Shown: positions 17,781-26,313, counted from the first letter of the stretch. The stretch is DNA of 64,000 nucleotides from Chryseobacterium paridis (GCF_016595215.1 NZ_JAENHK010000010.1:1287390-1351389), one strand, 5' to 3'. The notes: a model not told the origin generated them from the letters alone. Numbers and translations are program-made.

Positions 17781-18323
17781 TTAAGGTTTTTCAGAAAGCT
17801 CTTTCAATGCCGAAAGCCCTTTTTCATAATCTTTACCAATAGCACCCTCCATATTCATAAACAACTTCATAATGGTAAAAGGATATGGAATTTTTGAAGT
17901 GAATCCCCAGGTTACTTTAGTATTGTTTCCTTGTGGGATCACAATAACATAAGTATCAGCCTCACTTTCATAAGGAGTCAGAAATCGAATTGAAGTATCT
18001 ATTCTCTTACCTACAGCATCTATTTTTTTAATTTCCTGGCATCCCTCACCTGCTTTCTTGTTCTTACTGCTCCAGCACATCTTTTCGCCTGGCTGTCCTT
18101 CAACTCCGGTCCAGTCTTTTTTCATTCCTGCATCCAGTTGGTTCCATGGGCTCCATCGATCCATTGCTTTCAGTGTATTGGTATTCTGCCATACTTTTTC
18201 AGCAGGTGCATTAATGCTAATAGATTTTTCATATTTGAAGTCCCCTGAAACTAAAGCCGCAACAGCAAGCCAGAGAATAAGTATTGCTGCCAATACGATC
18301 ATTATCCCTTTTAAAATCTTCAT
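17781..18323 (-). CDS. Membrane-anchored SRPBCC (polyketide cyclase-like) protein
   Basis: 180 residues. One N-terminal transmembrane helix (about 4-25, IMIVLAAILILWLAVAAL) precedes a START-type domain: YEKSISINAPAEKVWQNTNTLKAMDRWSPWNQLD, then TKVTWGFTSKIPYPFTIMKLFMN. A lipid or small-ligand binding role is likely, facing the periplasm. It is 8 bp downstream of the VOC gene at 18332. Confidence 0.75.
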   Translation of the reverse strand: MKILKGIMIVLAAILILWLAVAALVSGDFKYEKSISINAPAEKVWQNTNTLKAMDRWSPWNQLDAGMKKDWTGVEGQPGEKMCWSSKNKKAGEGCQEIKKIDAVGKRIDTSIRFLTPYESEADTYVIVIPQGNNTKVTWGFTSKIPYPFTIMKLFMNMEGAIGKDYEKGLSALKELSEKP

Positions 18324-18331
18324 ATGAATTC

Positions 18332-18703
18332 TTATCTGTGTTGATCTATTAAAATCATATTTCCGTCCGGATCTTTAAGAAAAATATGCTCAGGTCCGGA
18401 AGTTGTTTCATCCGCTTCTTTTTCAAGTTGAATATTATTTTCCTTCAAATGCTTTTGAATGTCACGAACATCATCGAAAGATTCAAGGTTCTGGGCATTC
18501 TCGTCCCATCCAGGATTGAAAGTAAGCATGTTTCCATCAAACATGGCTTGAAATAAACCAATGAGCGTAGTTCCGTTTTTCATGATCAGGTAATTCTGCT
18601 CTATATTTCCTCCCATAGAACTGAAACCTAATTTCTCATAAAAATCTTTAGACTTCTGAAGGTCTTTTACACTCAAGCTGATTGAAAATACTCCTAATTT
18701 CAT
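18332..18703 (-). CDS. VOC / glyoxalase family protein
   Basis: From ATG 18701-18703 the protein has 123 residues; the extra 14 residues of the long frame need a TTG start. LGVFSISLSVKDLQKSKDFYEKLGF opens the domain, TTSGPEHIFLKDPDGNMILIDQH closes it. It is a typical single-module VOC protein with a Glu/His metal-site pattern only partly visible. Operon with the SRPBCC and PhnB genes. Confidence 0.75.
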   Translation of the reverse strand: MKLGVFSISLSVKDLQKSKDFYEKLGFSSMGGNIEQNYLIMKNGTTLIGLFQAMFDGNMLTFNPGWDENAQNLESFDDVRDIQKHLKENNIQLEKEADETTSGPEHIFLKDPDGNMILIDQHR

Positions 18704-18760
18704 ATTTATTTTTTTATTTAAAGCTGATTTACACCTACCAAACAATTCTCCTTGTGTATA

Positions 18761-19231
18761 CTATTGATTGGTTAAGCGTGTTTTAAGGTCAAGACTTCCA
18801 TCATAACTTTTCCAGTTGCCTATCAACTCAATATATTGTCCTTCTATTTTTTCATTGGTTTTATTCCACTTAAAAGTATATACAAATTTACCTTTGAAAA
18901 GACCGGAATGCTTGCCTTTATTCTCTTCTGCCAATTCATATTCGCCATAAACCGTTCCTTTTCTCTTAGTATCCTTATACTTGGTAATGATCAGGTTACC
19001 TTCAAATTTTGTGTAATTTTTATCTACAAGAGAATACCCTGAAACAAAATATTCCTGATCGTTCTTCCTGTTTTGCTCAGAAATATTAATCTTCAGTTTT
19101 ATGGCCTCCCTATTACTTCCAATGGTACCTGTATACCCTTTGCTGTTATTGAGCCAGACACTGGATATATTAGGCATTTGAGAGAAGACACAATTAGAGA
19201 TGAGAATAAGGAGTAATAAAAGTTTTTTCAT
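18761..19231 (-). CDS. Secreted hypothetical protein
   Basis: 156 residues. A signal peptide (residues 1-17, ending CVFSQ) precedes a small, all-beta, strongly basic domain with alternating strands (EGNLIITKYKDTKRKGTVYGEYEL, GLFKGKFVYTFKWNKTNEKIEGQYIELIG). I do not recognise the family. The strand-rich, lipocalin-like pattern is suggestive only. Confidence 0.55.
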   Translation of the reverse strand: MKKLLLLLILISNCVFSQMPNISSVWLNNSKGYTGTIGSNREAIKLKINISEQNRKNDQEYFVSGYSLVDKNYTKFEGNLIITKYKDTKRKGTVYGEYELAEENKGKHSGLFKGKFVYTFKWNKTNEKIEGQYIELIGNWKSYDGSLDLKTRLTNQ

Positions 19232-19349
19232 ATTGTTTTTTGATTTTAATTGAATATTACAATAGCAATTTCAATAGGGCAGATTTTGTAAACTATTATT
19301 GGGATCAGTTTACTAATCAAGCTTTTTAAGTATAAGCCTATTTTCAGAG

Positions 19350-19805
19350 TTATACTCCAAATTGAGCAAGGTGGTGATTCAAATGCTTTGCAAACATATT
19401 GCTCCACTCATGAGATTTTAATTTCCCAAAAGAAAAAGATTCTTTTCCGTCGAAAGCTTCCGCTCCCAATTGTTGAGTTTTTTGAATAAATCCTATTAAC
19501 CGTTTCTTTTCTTCTTCGAAATCTCTTCTTCCTACAACCATAAATTGTGGTGCTGTAGGAGAATCTCTTGGATAAGCTTTTTCACTTACCACTTTAGGCT
19601 TTACAAAATTCTTCAAAATGAATTTTGCGATTGTGCCCGGCTTTTTATGCTTCTCAGGTTCATATACCATTTCGTAAGAAACGCAACAGTGAGCCAACAT
19701 CTGATCCACCATCATTTTCCCCCAAATACCGTGAGTATCTTCAATAAGATTATTTATTCTATTGATATAATTCTGAGCAACTTTTGCATCAAATACGTTT
19801 TCCAT
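19350..19805 (-). CDS. DUF1569 (DinB-like four-helix) protein
   Basis: 151 residues. IWGKMMVDQMLAHCCVSYEM carries the first metal-ligand His, and HEWSNMFAKHLNHHLAQFGV the second and third. This is DUF1569, a relative of DinB/YfiT-type four-helix metalloproteins used for thiol or small-molecule transfer. It is a single leftward gene. Confidence 0.8.
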   Translation of the reverse strand: MENVFDAKVAQNYINRINNLIEDTHGIWGKMMVDQMLAHCCVSYEMVYEPEKHKKPGTIAKFILKNFVKPKVVSEKAYPRDSPTAPQFMVVGRRDFEEEKKRLIGFIQKTQQLGAEAFDGKESFSFGKLKSHEWSNMFAKHLNHHLAQFGV

Positions 19806-19889
19806 TGTCTGTTTAATTGTTCGAAAAACAAAGATATCAGTTTTTTCTCATGATTTTATAACCTTTTGAAAAAACCGTAAAAACACGGC

Positions 19890-19991
19890 GGTGATAGGTG
19901 GGTACGGGGTGTGAGGTACGGGGTGCGGGGTACGAGGTGTGGGATGCGAGGTACTAGGTGCGAGATGAGCGTTGCGGGTTATGAGGTGGAG
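19890..19991. repeat. Solo heptad array, consensus GGTRCGR
   Basis: From 19901 the sequence divides into thirteen consecutive 7-mers that fit G-R-T-R-Y-G-R loosely: GGTACGG, GGTGTGA, GGTACGG, GGTGCGG, GGTACGA, GGTGTGG, GATGCGA, GGTACTA, GGTGCGA and four weaker units to 19991. The region is G-rich on this strand and unlike the AT-rich flanks. The same units occur in the arrays around the four-helix-bundle gene at 38214-38847. No gene is present between the array and its neighbours. Confidence 0.75.
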
Positions 19992-20015
19992 TTATTGGGT
20001 GAGTTTACATTTTGT

Positions 20016-21221
20016 TTATCCTATTTCTTCGAAGGAATCTTCTTCTTTTGGATTTTCAGGTTTTACATACCTGAAGACCAACCATAACTTTATTTTTAGA
20101 GCAATCCACCCTAAAAAAGCGTAGATCAATACGAGAATACTTAAATGCTTAAGATAAGGAAAAGTAAGCTCTACGGAACCTTTTTGGATCAATAAAATTT
20201 TGAAAGCCTGTAGGAATGGTGTAAGAGGAATAATATTCGCAATAAACTGCACAAAGGCAGGCATCGCATTCAAAGGCCACGTAAATCCACTGATTATAAA
20301 TGCAGGAGAAGCGATAACCATTAAGATCTGTGTTGCCTTCAATGCATCCGGAATTAAAATACTGATAAAGACACCTAAAAAAGATGCTGATCCCACAAAA
20401 ACCGCAGTGAGAACAATAAAATTAAAAATTCCCTGAGGCATTGGAACTTTAAAGATCATATGCATAAAGTAATACATCCCCACTATCAAAATAGAAAATA
20501 CCCAAATAGGAATTACTTTGATCAGCATGGTTGGGAACGCCCATTTTCTCATTCCATAATACTCTTTTACGAAAGAACCCCCTTTAAATTCGGCAGCAAA
20601 ACTTACTGCCATCGCCAGCAAAATCACCTGTTGTAAAACCACAGCCAACATCGCTGGCCACATGAAAATAAGGTAATTACTTGTGGTATTGAAAAGCGTA
20701 ATATAATTGGTTTTAAAAGGTTCAAATTGGGTTGCAGCACGGGTTGCAGGCATTCCAGCCTTTTGAAGTGCTTTTATTGATGCTCCGGCCGAAAAAGTTC
20801 CTATGGTAAGCTGAAGAGCTTTTGTAGCAAAATTAGCCGTCAGAACATTCCCGGTATTGATATATACATTGAGTTCCGGATATTTTTTCTGAAGCATCCC
20901 CGCCTCAAATTTGGATGGGATAATCACTACTGCTGCAGCTTCGTTTTTGATGACCTCATCTTTGATGCTTAAAGGCTCCTGAATATATTTCAGAGCCCTG
21001 ATCCCTTTATTATCCTGAAGCATCTCCACCAATTGATTAGATAAAGGAGTATTATCCCTGTCAATTACAATAACTGGAGTATGTTCTACTTTTCCGCTCT
21101 TATAAACAAACCCCAATAAAGTGGCATAGAAAAGCGGAGCCACAAAAAATACGGTTCTTAGGGTTGAGTTTTTAGTAAACATGATAAACTCACGTTTTAA
21201 AAGGCGGAAAAATTCTTTCAT
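20016..21221 (-). CDS. ABC-2 type exporter permease
   Basis: 401 residues. One N-terminal membrane helix (about 23-41) is followed by a 150-residue periplasmic domain (TPVIVIDRDNTPLSNQLVEML typical of YhhJ/YbhR permeases), then five more helices with ISGFTWPLNAMPAFVQFIANIIPLTPFLQ, the ABC-2 signature. It is the third gene of a TolC-HlyD-permease operon. No ATP-binding subunit is encoded next to it, so the ATPase must come from elsewhere. Confidence 0.85.
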   Translation of the reverse strand: MKEFFRLLKREFIMFTKNSTLRTVFFVAPLFYATLLGFVYKSGKVEHTPVIVIDRDNTPLSNQLVEMLQDNKGIRALKYIQEPLSIKDEVIKNEAAAVVIIPSKFEAGMLQKKYPELNVYINTGNVLTANFATKALQLTIGTFSAGASIKALQKAGMPATRAATQFEPFKTNYITLFNTTSNYLIFMWPAMLAVVLQQVILLAMAVSFAAEFKGGSFVKEYYGMRKWAFPTMLIKVIPIWVFSILIVGMYYFMHMIFKVPMPQGIFNFIVLTAVFVGSASFLGVFISILIPDALKATQILMVIASPAFIISGFTWPLNAMPAFVQFIANIIPLTPFLQAFKILLIQKGSVELTFPYLKHLSILVLIYAFLGWIALKIKLWLVFRYVKPENPKEEDSFEEIG

Positions 21222-21231
21222 TAATTTATTT

Positions 21232-22191
21232 CTATTTCAGGATCACATTGGCATTAACCAGGATATTTTTGGCTTTATTCATATCTTTTGGCTTTACCTT
21301 GATCTCATAAATCGCATCTTGTAATTGGTAGTCAGGATATGCAGTCGTAATATCTGCATATCTTGTTAATTGTTTAATATATAAAATAGTCCCTTCCAAG
21401 GTTTCTTTATTATAAACCACCTGCAATCCGACTGTCTGTCCTTTTTTATATTTTGATATTTCACTTTCCGGAACGGTGAACCTGAAATAAGTGCTTTCCG
21501 GGATATACCCATTGAATAATGCAAAACCTGCTGTAGCCAGCTCTCCTGCATTAAGACTTATGGTTTCTATTTCCATATCATTGGTTGCGATGATATAACG
21601 TTCTGAATAGGCTACATTAGCTTCCTGTAAAGCTCCTTTTGCTTGGGAGGCTTGTCCGGCAGCCATTTCCACTTTCTCAAAACGGGTTCCTCTCTTCACA
21701 TCGTCAAGCTCAGCTACTACAGCCTCATACTGTGCTTTTGCACCCTGCATTTTAGCATATACCTCATCATAGGCCTGAGGTGACATCAGACTGTCACGAT
21801 ACATATTGGATGCTCTTGTAAAAGATTTTTGCGCAAAATCATATTGTTCTTTTAGTCCTTTATATTTTGCCTGCAATTGTCTCAGTTGATCAGCAGTTGC
21901 TCCATTTTTGGCCATTTGTTCCTGAGCGCTTGCTGCGTTTACAGCACCTTGTGCCTGAGCTATTTTAGCTGAAACTTCGGGAACATCAAGCAAAGCAAGG
22001 GTATCCCCTTTTTTTACAGTCTGTCCCTCTGATACATATATTTTCAAGATTCTTCCGGTTACTTTTGGAGCAAAGGAAACAACATCTTTTTTTGTTTTTC
22101 CTTCTGAATCATTAAGATTTTCTTTCTTTTGAGCACAACTTCCCAATAAAATCAGAAAACCAAATAGTATAGAGATATTTTTTTGCATCAT
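21232..22191 (-). CDS. HlyD/EmrA-type membrane fusion lipoprotein
   Basis: 319 residues with lipobox ILLGSC. A split lipoyl domain begins GRILKIYVSEGQTVKKGDTLALLDVPE, then a long coiled-coil hairpin (about 75-175), then EIETISLNAGELATAG completing the lipoyl fold. A beta-barrel segment follows. It bridges the inner-membrane permease and TolC in the periplasm. 10 bp upstream of the permease and 17 bp downstream of the TolC gene. Confidence 0.85.
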   Translation of the reverse strand: MMQKNISILFGFLILLGSCAQKKENLNDSEGKTKKDVVSFAPKVTGRILKIYVSEGQTVKKGDTLALLDVPEVSAKIAQAQGAVNAASAQEQMAKNGATADQLRQLQAKYKGLKEQYDFAQKSFTRASNMYRDSLMSPQAYDEVYAKMQGAKAQYEAVVAELDDVKRGTRFEKVEMAAGQASQAKGALQEANVAYSERYIIATNDMEIETISLNAGELATAGFALFNGYIPESTYFRFTVPESEISKYKKGQTVGLQVVYNKETLEGTILYIKQLTRYADITTAYPDYQLQDAIYEIKVKPKDMNKAKNILVNANVILK

Positions 22192-22208
22192 TTTAATTTT
22201 AGTTGGGT

Positions 22209-23618
22209 TTAATAAAGTTTCGCAATATCCAGTTCTTGAGTAGACCTCATCAATTCTATTCCGGCTCTTCGCTGATTAAAAATAGCATTCTGGTATTCCA
22301 GTTCTACGACTTCAAGATCACTTTCAGCTTCTATCAACTGGGATGATTTGCTCATTCCATATCTGAATTCTTTTTCAGCTTGTACAAGAGCATTTTTAGC
22401 CAATTCTTTTTCTTTACTTTTCAAGGCTATCTGTGCAGTAGCAATATCATAATTGGTTTGATTATTAGCCAGATTCAGTGTCAGTTTTTTTAGAGCATCT
22501 TCCTTTTTATTCTGTAAGATCTCTTTTCCAATCCTGGCTGTTTCTTCTGCATGCTTACCTTCTTTTCCGTCAAAGATTTCCCATTTAAAACCAACCCCCG
22601 CAGTAAACAAAGGAAGAATATTAATATTTGTAGGTCTCCAATCCAGCCTTGCTCCTTCGTATCCAAGGGCTGGAATTGCCGGTATTACATTTTCCGATGT
22701 TTTAACCCTGCTTCCATACAATCCGATGTAATATGCTGATGCCATCAGTTGAACCTTTGGGATCATCCATGTTCTTTCTGCTTTTATTTTATAATCTGCG
22801 GCTACAATCCCATGTTCCAATGCACGGATTTCAGCTCTTTGCTCGATTCCTTTTTCCTGTGAAAGCATTTCAACCGGAGATAAAACAGGCTCTATTAAAC
22901 GAAGTCGTTCTTTATTAATTCCTGTCAGTATGTAAAGCTGAGTGAGAAGCAATTCTTTTTTACCTTCATACTCTACAATTTTAGCATCTAATGTAGCTTG
23001 AGCCAGCTCAATCTTTTTATGGTCATAAGGCGTAATTAATCCATACCCCAACGCTTTATCTGCTGTTTTCCTGTTGATGTCCAGTCTTTTTTTACTTTCA
23101 TCCAGAACATTTTTAGACTGATGGATCAAAGCCAGCTGATCATATGCTTTGGAAACACTCGCTACGACTTCATCTCTTGTTTTTTCAAGAAGAATATTTT
23201 CAGATACTTTCTTTTCTTCATTCGCCTTTTTCAGGTATTTTACTTTACCTCCGGAATACACCAACATCTTCGCATCCGCTTTTGCAATACCTGAGAAACC
23301 TGAAATATTCAGATTGTTGTTATACCTTCCTTCAGGAATCTGTATAAAAGGCTGAAGATTAATTTCAGGAGAGGTCAGGCGAGCTGTTGCATTTACGTAT
23401 CCCACTTGCCCGCTTAATTCTAAAGTAGGAAGAAAGATATCCTTCAGTTTATGCTCGTCAAGATCAGTGAGTTTATTTTGGGTGACCTGCATTTTGAGAT
23501 CGGAATTCCGAACCATTGCACTGTCCAGAAGCTCCTTAAAGTCCGGCGCCGATTGTGCCCAACCAAAAGCTGGAAGTACAAAAAAACCAAGGGTAAAAAT
23601 CAATAAATTGTTTTTCAT
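22209..23618 (-). CDS. TolC family outer-membrane efflux protein
   Basis: 469 residues with a signal peptide ending FGWAQS. Two repeats of long helices with barrel strands are visible: FKELLDSAMVRNSDLKMQVTQNKLT and a second helical hairpin beginning about residue 350 with ALKKLTLNLANNQTNYDIA, ending ELMRSTQELDIAKLY. It is the first gene of the export operon. Substrates (drug, lipid or peptide) are unknown. Confidence 0.9.
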   Translation of the reverse strand: MKNNLLIFTLGFFVLPAFGWAQSAPDFKELLDSAMVRNSDLKMQVTQNKLTDLDEHKLKDIFLPTLELSGQVGYVNATARLTSPEINLQPFIQIPEGRYNNNLNISGFSGIAKADAKMLVYSGGKVKYLKKANEEKKVSENILLEKTRDEVVASVSKAYDQLALIHQSKNVLDESKKRLDINRKTADKALGYGLITPYDHKKIELAQATLDAKIVEYEGKKELLLTQLYILTGINKERLRLIEPVLSPVEMLSQEKGIEQRAEIRALEHGIVAADYKIKAERTWMIPKVQLMASAYYIGLYGSRVKTSENVIPAIPALGYEGARLDWRPTNINILPLFTAGVGFKWEIFDGKEGKHAEETARIGKEILQNKKEDALKKLTLNLANNQTNYDIATAQIALKSKEKELAKNALVQAEKEFRYGMSKSSQLIEAESDLEVVELEYQNAIFNQRRAGIELMRSTQELDIAKLY

Positions 23619-23948
23619 GGTTCATGTTTACAACAAATATAATGCAAAAAAATGTTAAATAGTCTAAGATAATTCTACGAAGCTGTGAATTTAAAAGATG
23701 TTCAATGTTGATCAGCCTTTAATAGTGTTTTTTAAACAATCGTTTAAATATGGTTTAATTGTAAAATAATTTGATATTATATGGATTTATTAAATCCCTA
23801 CACTTATTTTTTCTCATGTATATCGAACAAAAAACTTCTTATTAAAGTGAGGAGTTTAATACTTAATTTGACTTTGATATCAGAACAACAATATCATCAT
23901 ATATAATAAAGTATTTTATAATTAATATCTGAGCAAATAAATAAGAAA
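23619..23948. other. Regulatory gap upstream of the TolC operon
   Basis: No gene. It contains a minus-strand -7 box TATATTTG (23634-23641) only 15 bp before the tolC ATG, and an 18-bp perfect inverted repeat described separately. The -33 element is not evident. The rest is AT-rich with no structure I can name. Confidence 0.45.
23731..23748. promoter_or_regulatory. Perfect 7-4-7 inverted repeat, putative TetR-type operator
   Basis: TTTAAAC-AATC-GTTTAAA is a perfect palindrome located 113 bp upstream of the tolC start. Flavobacterial TolC/HlyD/ABC operons are often led by a TetR-family gene, and GTTTA-type half sites are typical of that family. No TetR gene is found here, so the cognate regulator would act from elsewhere. 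This is inference from form and position. Confidence 0.45.
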
Positions 23949-24821
23949 TTACATATAACCATTCATTTTTTCAACAAGTTCTTTTTTGCTTTTTACATTT
24001 ACTTTTTTATATATGTTGGATAAGTGTGCTGATACGGTCTTTTCAGAGATGTTTAATTTATCACTGATTTCATTATATTTTATGCTTTTATCACTAGTAA
24101 TAAGATTAAATATTTCTTTTTCCCTTTCAGTTAAAGCAGAAGAAAAAATTGATTTTTTCTCTTGAACATTATTCTTACTAAAAAAATACTCGATACAAAT
24201 CCCTAAATATCCAACAGTAAAGAAAGTTTGTTCTACAGACTGATTATCCCCTAAAAACAACATTGTAAACGGAACCGAAATAACACTAAAAAGCCCCATA
24301 AATCCAGCAAAAATATGAAACCTTTCATATTTATCATTAGCCTTCAAATAATCCTTCCCATTAGTTTTACACAATCGATAAATCAGTAACACTATAAAGG
24401 AAATAGGTAAAACGAGAAAGACTTTCCGTGAGATTTCTAAATCATTTGTAATTGCATAAGGAATAATAAATCCTACTACTAAATTTACTGAAAGGAAAAT
24501 AAAAACATAATTTAAATGTATATACTTACGAAAAGTAAGTTTGTAATATTGAGTTAGATAATACACATAATATCCAATAGTAATGAAGCCAATAGTGTAA
24601 GCAATAATGTTCTGAGAAAGAATATTTATATTTAAATTTTCATCAGGTAAAAGTCCCGAACTAACATTATTAGAAAGTACGCCAAAAGTCAAAAGTAAAA
24701 AATGAATATCAAAAGTCAGAACATTTTTTTTACCATACATACTTATACTTACAAACAATAATATAAGAGAAAGCAAGCATATAAATATAAAAGTAATAAA
24801 ATGAATTTCTGTTCCAAACAT
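23949..24821 (-). CDS. Membrane-bound LuxR-family regulator
   Basis: 290 residues. Residues 1-215 hold about seven hydrophobic helices with no recognisable sensor domain. Residues 225-288 are a LuxR/GerE helix-turn-helix: LTEREKEIFNLITSDKSIK, then ISDKLNISEKTVSAHLSNIYKKVNV. The regulator would therefore be tethered to the inner membrane, possibly sensing a peptide or lipid. It starts 2 bp after the GNAT gene stops and is divergent from the bacteriocin-like genes. A role in controlling them is inferred from position. Confidence 0.8.
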   Translation of the reverse strand: MFGTEIHFITFIFICLLSLILLFVSISMYGKKNVLTFDIHFLLLTFGVLSNNVSSGLLPDENLNINILSQNIIAYTIGFITIGYYVYYLTQYYKLTFRKYIHLNYVFIFLSVNLVVGFIIPYAITNDLEISRKVFLVLPISFIVLLIYRLCKTNGKDYLKANDKYERFHIFAGFMGLFSVISVPFTMLFLGDNQSVEQTFFTVGYLGICIEYFFSKNNVQEKKSIFSSALTEREKEIFNLITSDKSIKYNEISDKLNISEKTVSAHLSNIYKKVNVKSKKELVEKMNGYM

Positions 24822-24823
24822 AT

Positions 24824-25399
24824 TTATAGATGTTTTATTAAAAAATAAAAGTCAAAACCAAAGTCTTCTTTATGATAAATTTCAAAACCTAATTTTTTAT
24901 AAAATCGTAGATTGACAAGTGTCGAGGTTTCTAAGCAAATTGCATCTTTCTTTCCCTTATAATAATTAATAATTTCATTCAGAAAATTATAACCTATCCC
25001 TCTTCCCTGCATTTTAATGTCAACACCAATAAACCAAAGATGTATATAATTTAGGCTTTTTGGTAAGAATTGTTCAGTAACCCGCTCCTTATGCATTACT
25101 TTTTTTATATTACTTATACCTACAACCTGCAAAATAAGTAAAACATCAAGCCATAAAGAATATAAAGTTTTTACTTTAGGTTGTAAAGGATCTATTAAAA
25201 TACAACAAGCATTATTCTTATCATCTAGCCAAATAGAGCCACATAACTGGGCTTTCTTAATGGAATATGTCATAAGCCTCGAAATTAGTAATGTATCATG
25301 TTTTCTTTTAAGAATATAATTAACAGATTTGTTATCGAAAAAAGCATTACTTAATATTTCATTTGCAATACTGACTTCTTCTTTTTTAATATTTTTCAT
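24824..25399 (-). CDS. GNAT family N-acetyltransferase
   Basis: 191 residues. The acetyl-CoA loop is QGRGIG at about 133-138, followed by the helix YNFLNEIINYYK, and the terminal block ETSTLVNLRFYKKLGFEIYH is the classic GNAT end. The first half is divergent. Being in one operon with a membrane LuxR regulator and divergent from two secreted peptides, it could modify a peptide or a toxin target, but a housekeeping role is equally possible. Confidence 0.8.
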   Translation of the reverse strand: MKNIKKEEVSIANEILSNAFFDNKSVNYILKRKHDTLLISRLMTYSIKKAQLCGSIWLDDKNNACCILIDPLQPKVKTLYSLWLDVLLILQVVGISNIKKVMHKERVTEQFLPKSLNYIHLWFIGVDIKMQGRGIGYNFLNEIINYYKGKKDAICLETSTLVNLRFYKKLGFEIYHKEDFGFDFYFLIKHL

Positions 25400-25896
25400 T
25401 TAAAATCAATTTACACAATATGTTATAAAATAAAACAAATTATATCTATGAAAAATTACATTAAAAGTTTAATTTACAGATACTTACAATGTAATTTAGA
25501 AATGTAATTTACAAAAATAGATGAGAATATTACTACGCAATGACAATTTGTTTGAGAAAAAGTGTAAGAAATAATAAAATCATTGGTCAAGCTATTAATT
25601 AGCTAGTCTAAATACAAAATTTGGAAGTAAAACACAATAGCGTTCTAAATTTACAAACATCTAAAAACCAAACAAGTACAACCCTTAGAAACTACCCTTA
25701 GTAAATTTAAGTACTAATTTAAGGATAACGTTTTCTAATTAATGCTATCTATCATAGTATGTTTGTGAAGGAGAAAATACAAATATTCTATTTTTTGTAT
25801 GTGTACAATATAAAAAATAAATATAAAGTTGATCAGCAAAAAACCAATGTCAAAGTCATATGACAAAAAAATTATTAAACTTTAAAAATTCACAAA
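25400..25896. other. Divergent control region of the bacteriocin-like locus
   Basis: No further gene found in 497 bp. Three copies of AATGTAATTT occur: inverted at 25453-25462, direct at 25488-25497 and 25501-25510. On the plus side the nearest promoter-like pair is TTTG (25762-25765) and TATTTTTTG (25789-25797), one base too long in the -7 spacer, leaving about 95 nt of leader before the first peptide. Confidence 0.4.
25512..25540 (-). promoter_or_regulatory. Candidate promoter for the GNAT-LuxR operon
   Basis: On the minus strand TTG (25538-25540), 18 bp, then TATTTTTG (25512-25519). It fits the Bacteroidota TTG-N17-23-TAnnTTTG pattern. The direct AATGTAATTT repeats start immediately downstream, a suitable place for an operator. 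Confidence 0.5.
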
Positions 25897-26061
25897 ATGA
25901 AAAAATTAGAAATTTCACAAATGGAAGGTCTCCAGGGAAAAGGATGGTGTAATCAAAACTCAGCACTATTTTTTTTAGGAATTGGGGTTGGTGCAGCTTT
26001 AGCTGGCTCAGGAATTGGAACAGCTGCTGGAGCAGCCTTATTATACAGCTGTGTATTTTAA
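25897..26061 (+). CDS. Bacteriocin-like precursor peptide A (54 residues)
   Basis: Small gene, ATG 25897-25899, stop TAA 26059-26061. The N-terminal leader MKKLEISQMEGLQGKG has Leu4, Met9, Leu12 and Gly14 in the spacing of double-glycine leaders. The mature part starts near Trp17, has two cysteines (18 and 52) that could form one disulfide across the whole peptide, and a glycine-rich hydrophobic core with three GxxxG patterns (G28-G32, G37-G41, G41-G45). GxxxG pairs are the hallmark of class IIb two-peptide bacteriocins. It shares leader logic and Cys placement with the next gene and lies upstream of a C39 exporter. Not matched to any named bacteriocin. Confidence 0.75.
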   Translation: MKKLEISQMEGLQGKGWCNQNSALFFLGIGVGAALAGSGIGTAAGAALLYSCVF

Positions 26062-26093
26062 GATAATTATTATTAACTTTTAAATTATATTAA

Positions 26094-26252
26094 ATGAAAA
26101 CATTAAGTTTAGATTCAATGGAATATATTCAAGGAGAAGGAGGCTGGGGAGCCTTTCTCTCTGGAGTTGGATGCGGTTATGGTTTAGCTACTGCCGCAAC
26201 AGGTATAGGCGTTGGAATTGCCATAGTTTCTTGTACCGCATTTTTCTTATAA
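26094..26252 (+). CDS. Bacteriocin-like precursor peptide B (52 residues)
   Basis: ATG 26094-26096, stop TAA 26250-26252, 32 bp after peptide A. The leader MKTLSLDSMEYIQGEGG aligns with that of peptide A (Leu4, Met9-Glu10, Gln13-Gly14, then Gly16 and Trp). The core has GxxxG at G24-G28, G26-G30 and G37-G41 and two cysteines (27 and 47). Residues 15-16 differ from a canonical Gly-Gly end: the -1 position in the usual register would be Glu. It probably pairs with peptide A to form a two-component pore-forming toxin; this is inference. Confidence 0.75.
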   Translation: MKTLSLDSMEYIQGEGGWGAFLSGVGCGYGLATAATGIGVGIAIVSCTAFFL

Positions 26253-26254
26253 TC

Positions 26255-26290
26255 AAACTGAGACTATATTAAATATAGTCTCAGTTTAAA
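26255..26290 (+). terminator. Strong hairpin after the two peptide genes
   Basis: A 15-bp perfect stem, 26255-26269 with 26273-26287, around loop TAA, followed by AAAATTTT. It separates the structural peptides from the immunity and export genes. Such partial terminators are common after small, highly expressed bacteriocin genes and let the downstream genes be read at a lower level. Confidence 0.8.
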
Positions 26291-26313
26291 ATTTTCGTTA
26301 AAAATCACAAATT

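Noticed and set aside
19890..19991. CRISPR array
   Set aside because: Units are 7 bp, degenerate and contiguous with no spacers; no cas genes in the window.
23712..25848. TTGATCAGC words at about 23716, 25838 and (inverted) 48763 as a shared regulatory site
   Set aside because: Matches are 9-12 bp around the common TGATCA palindrome, with differing flanks and no consistent position relative to genes.
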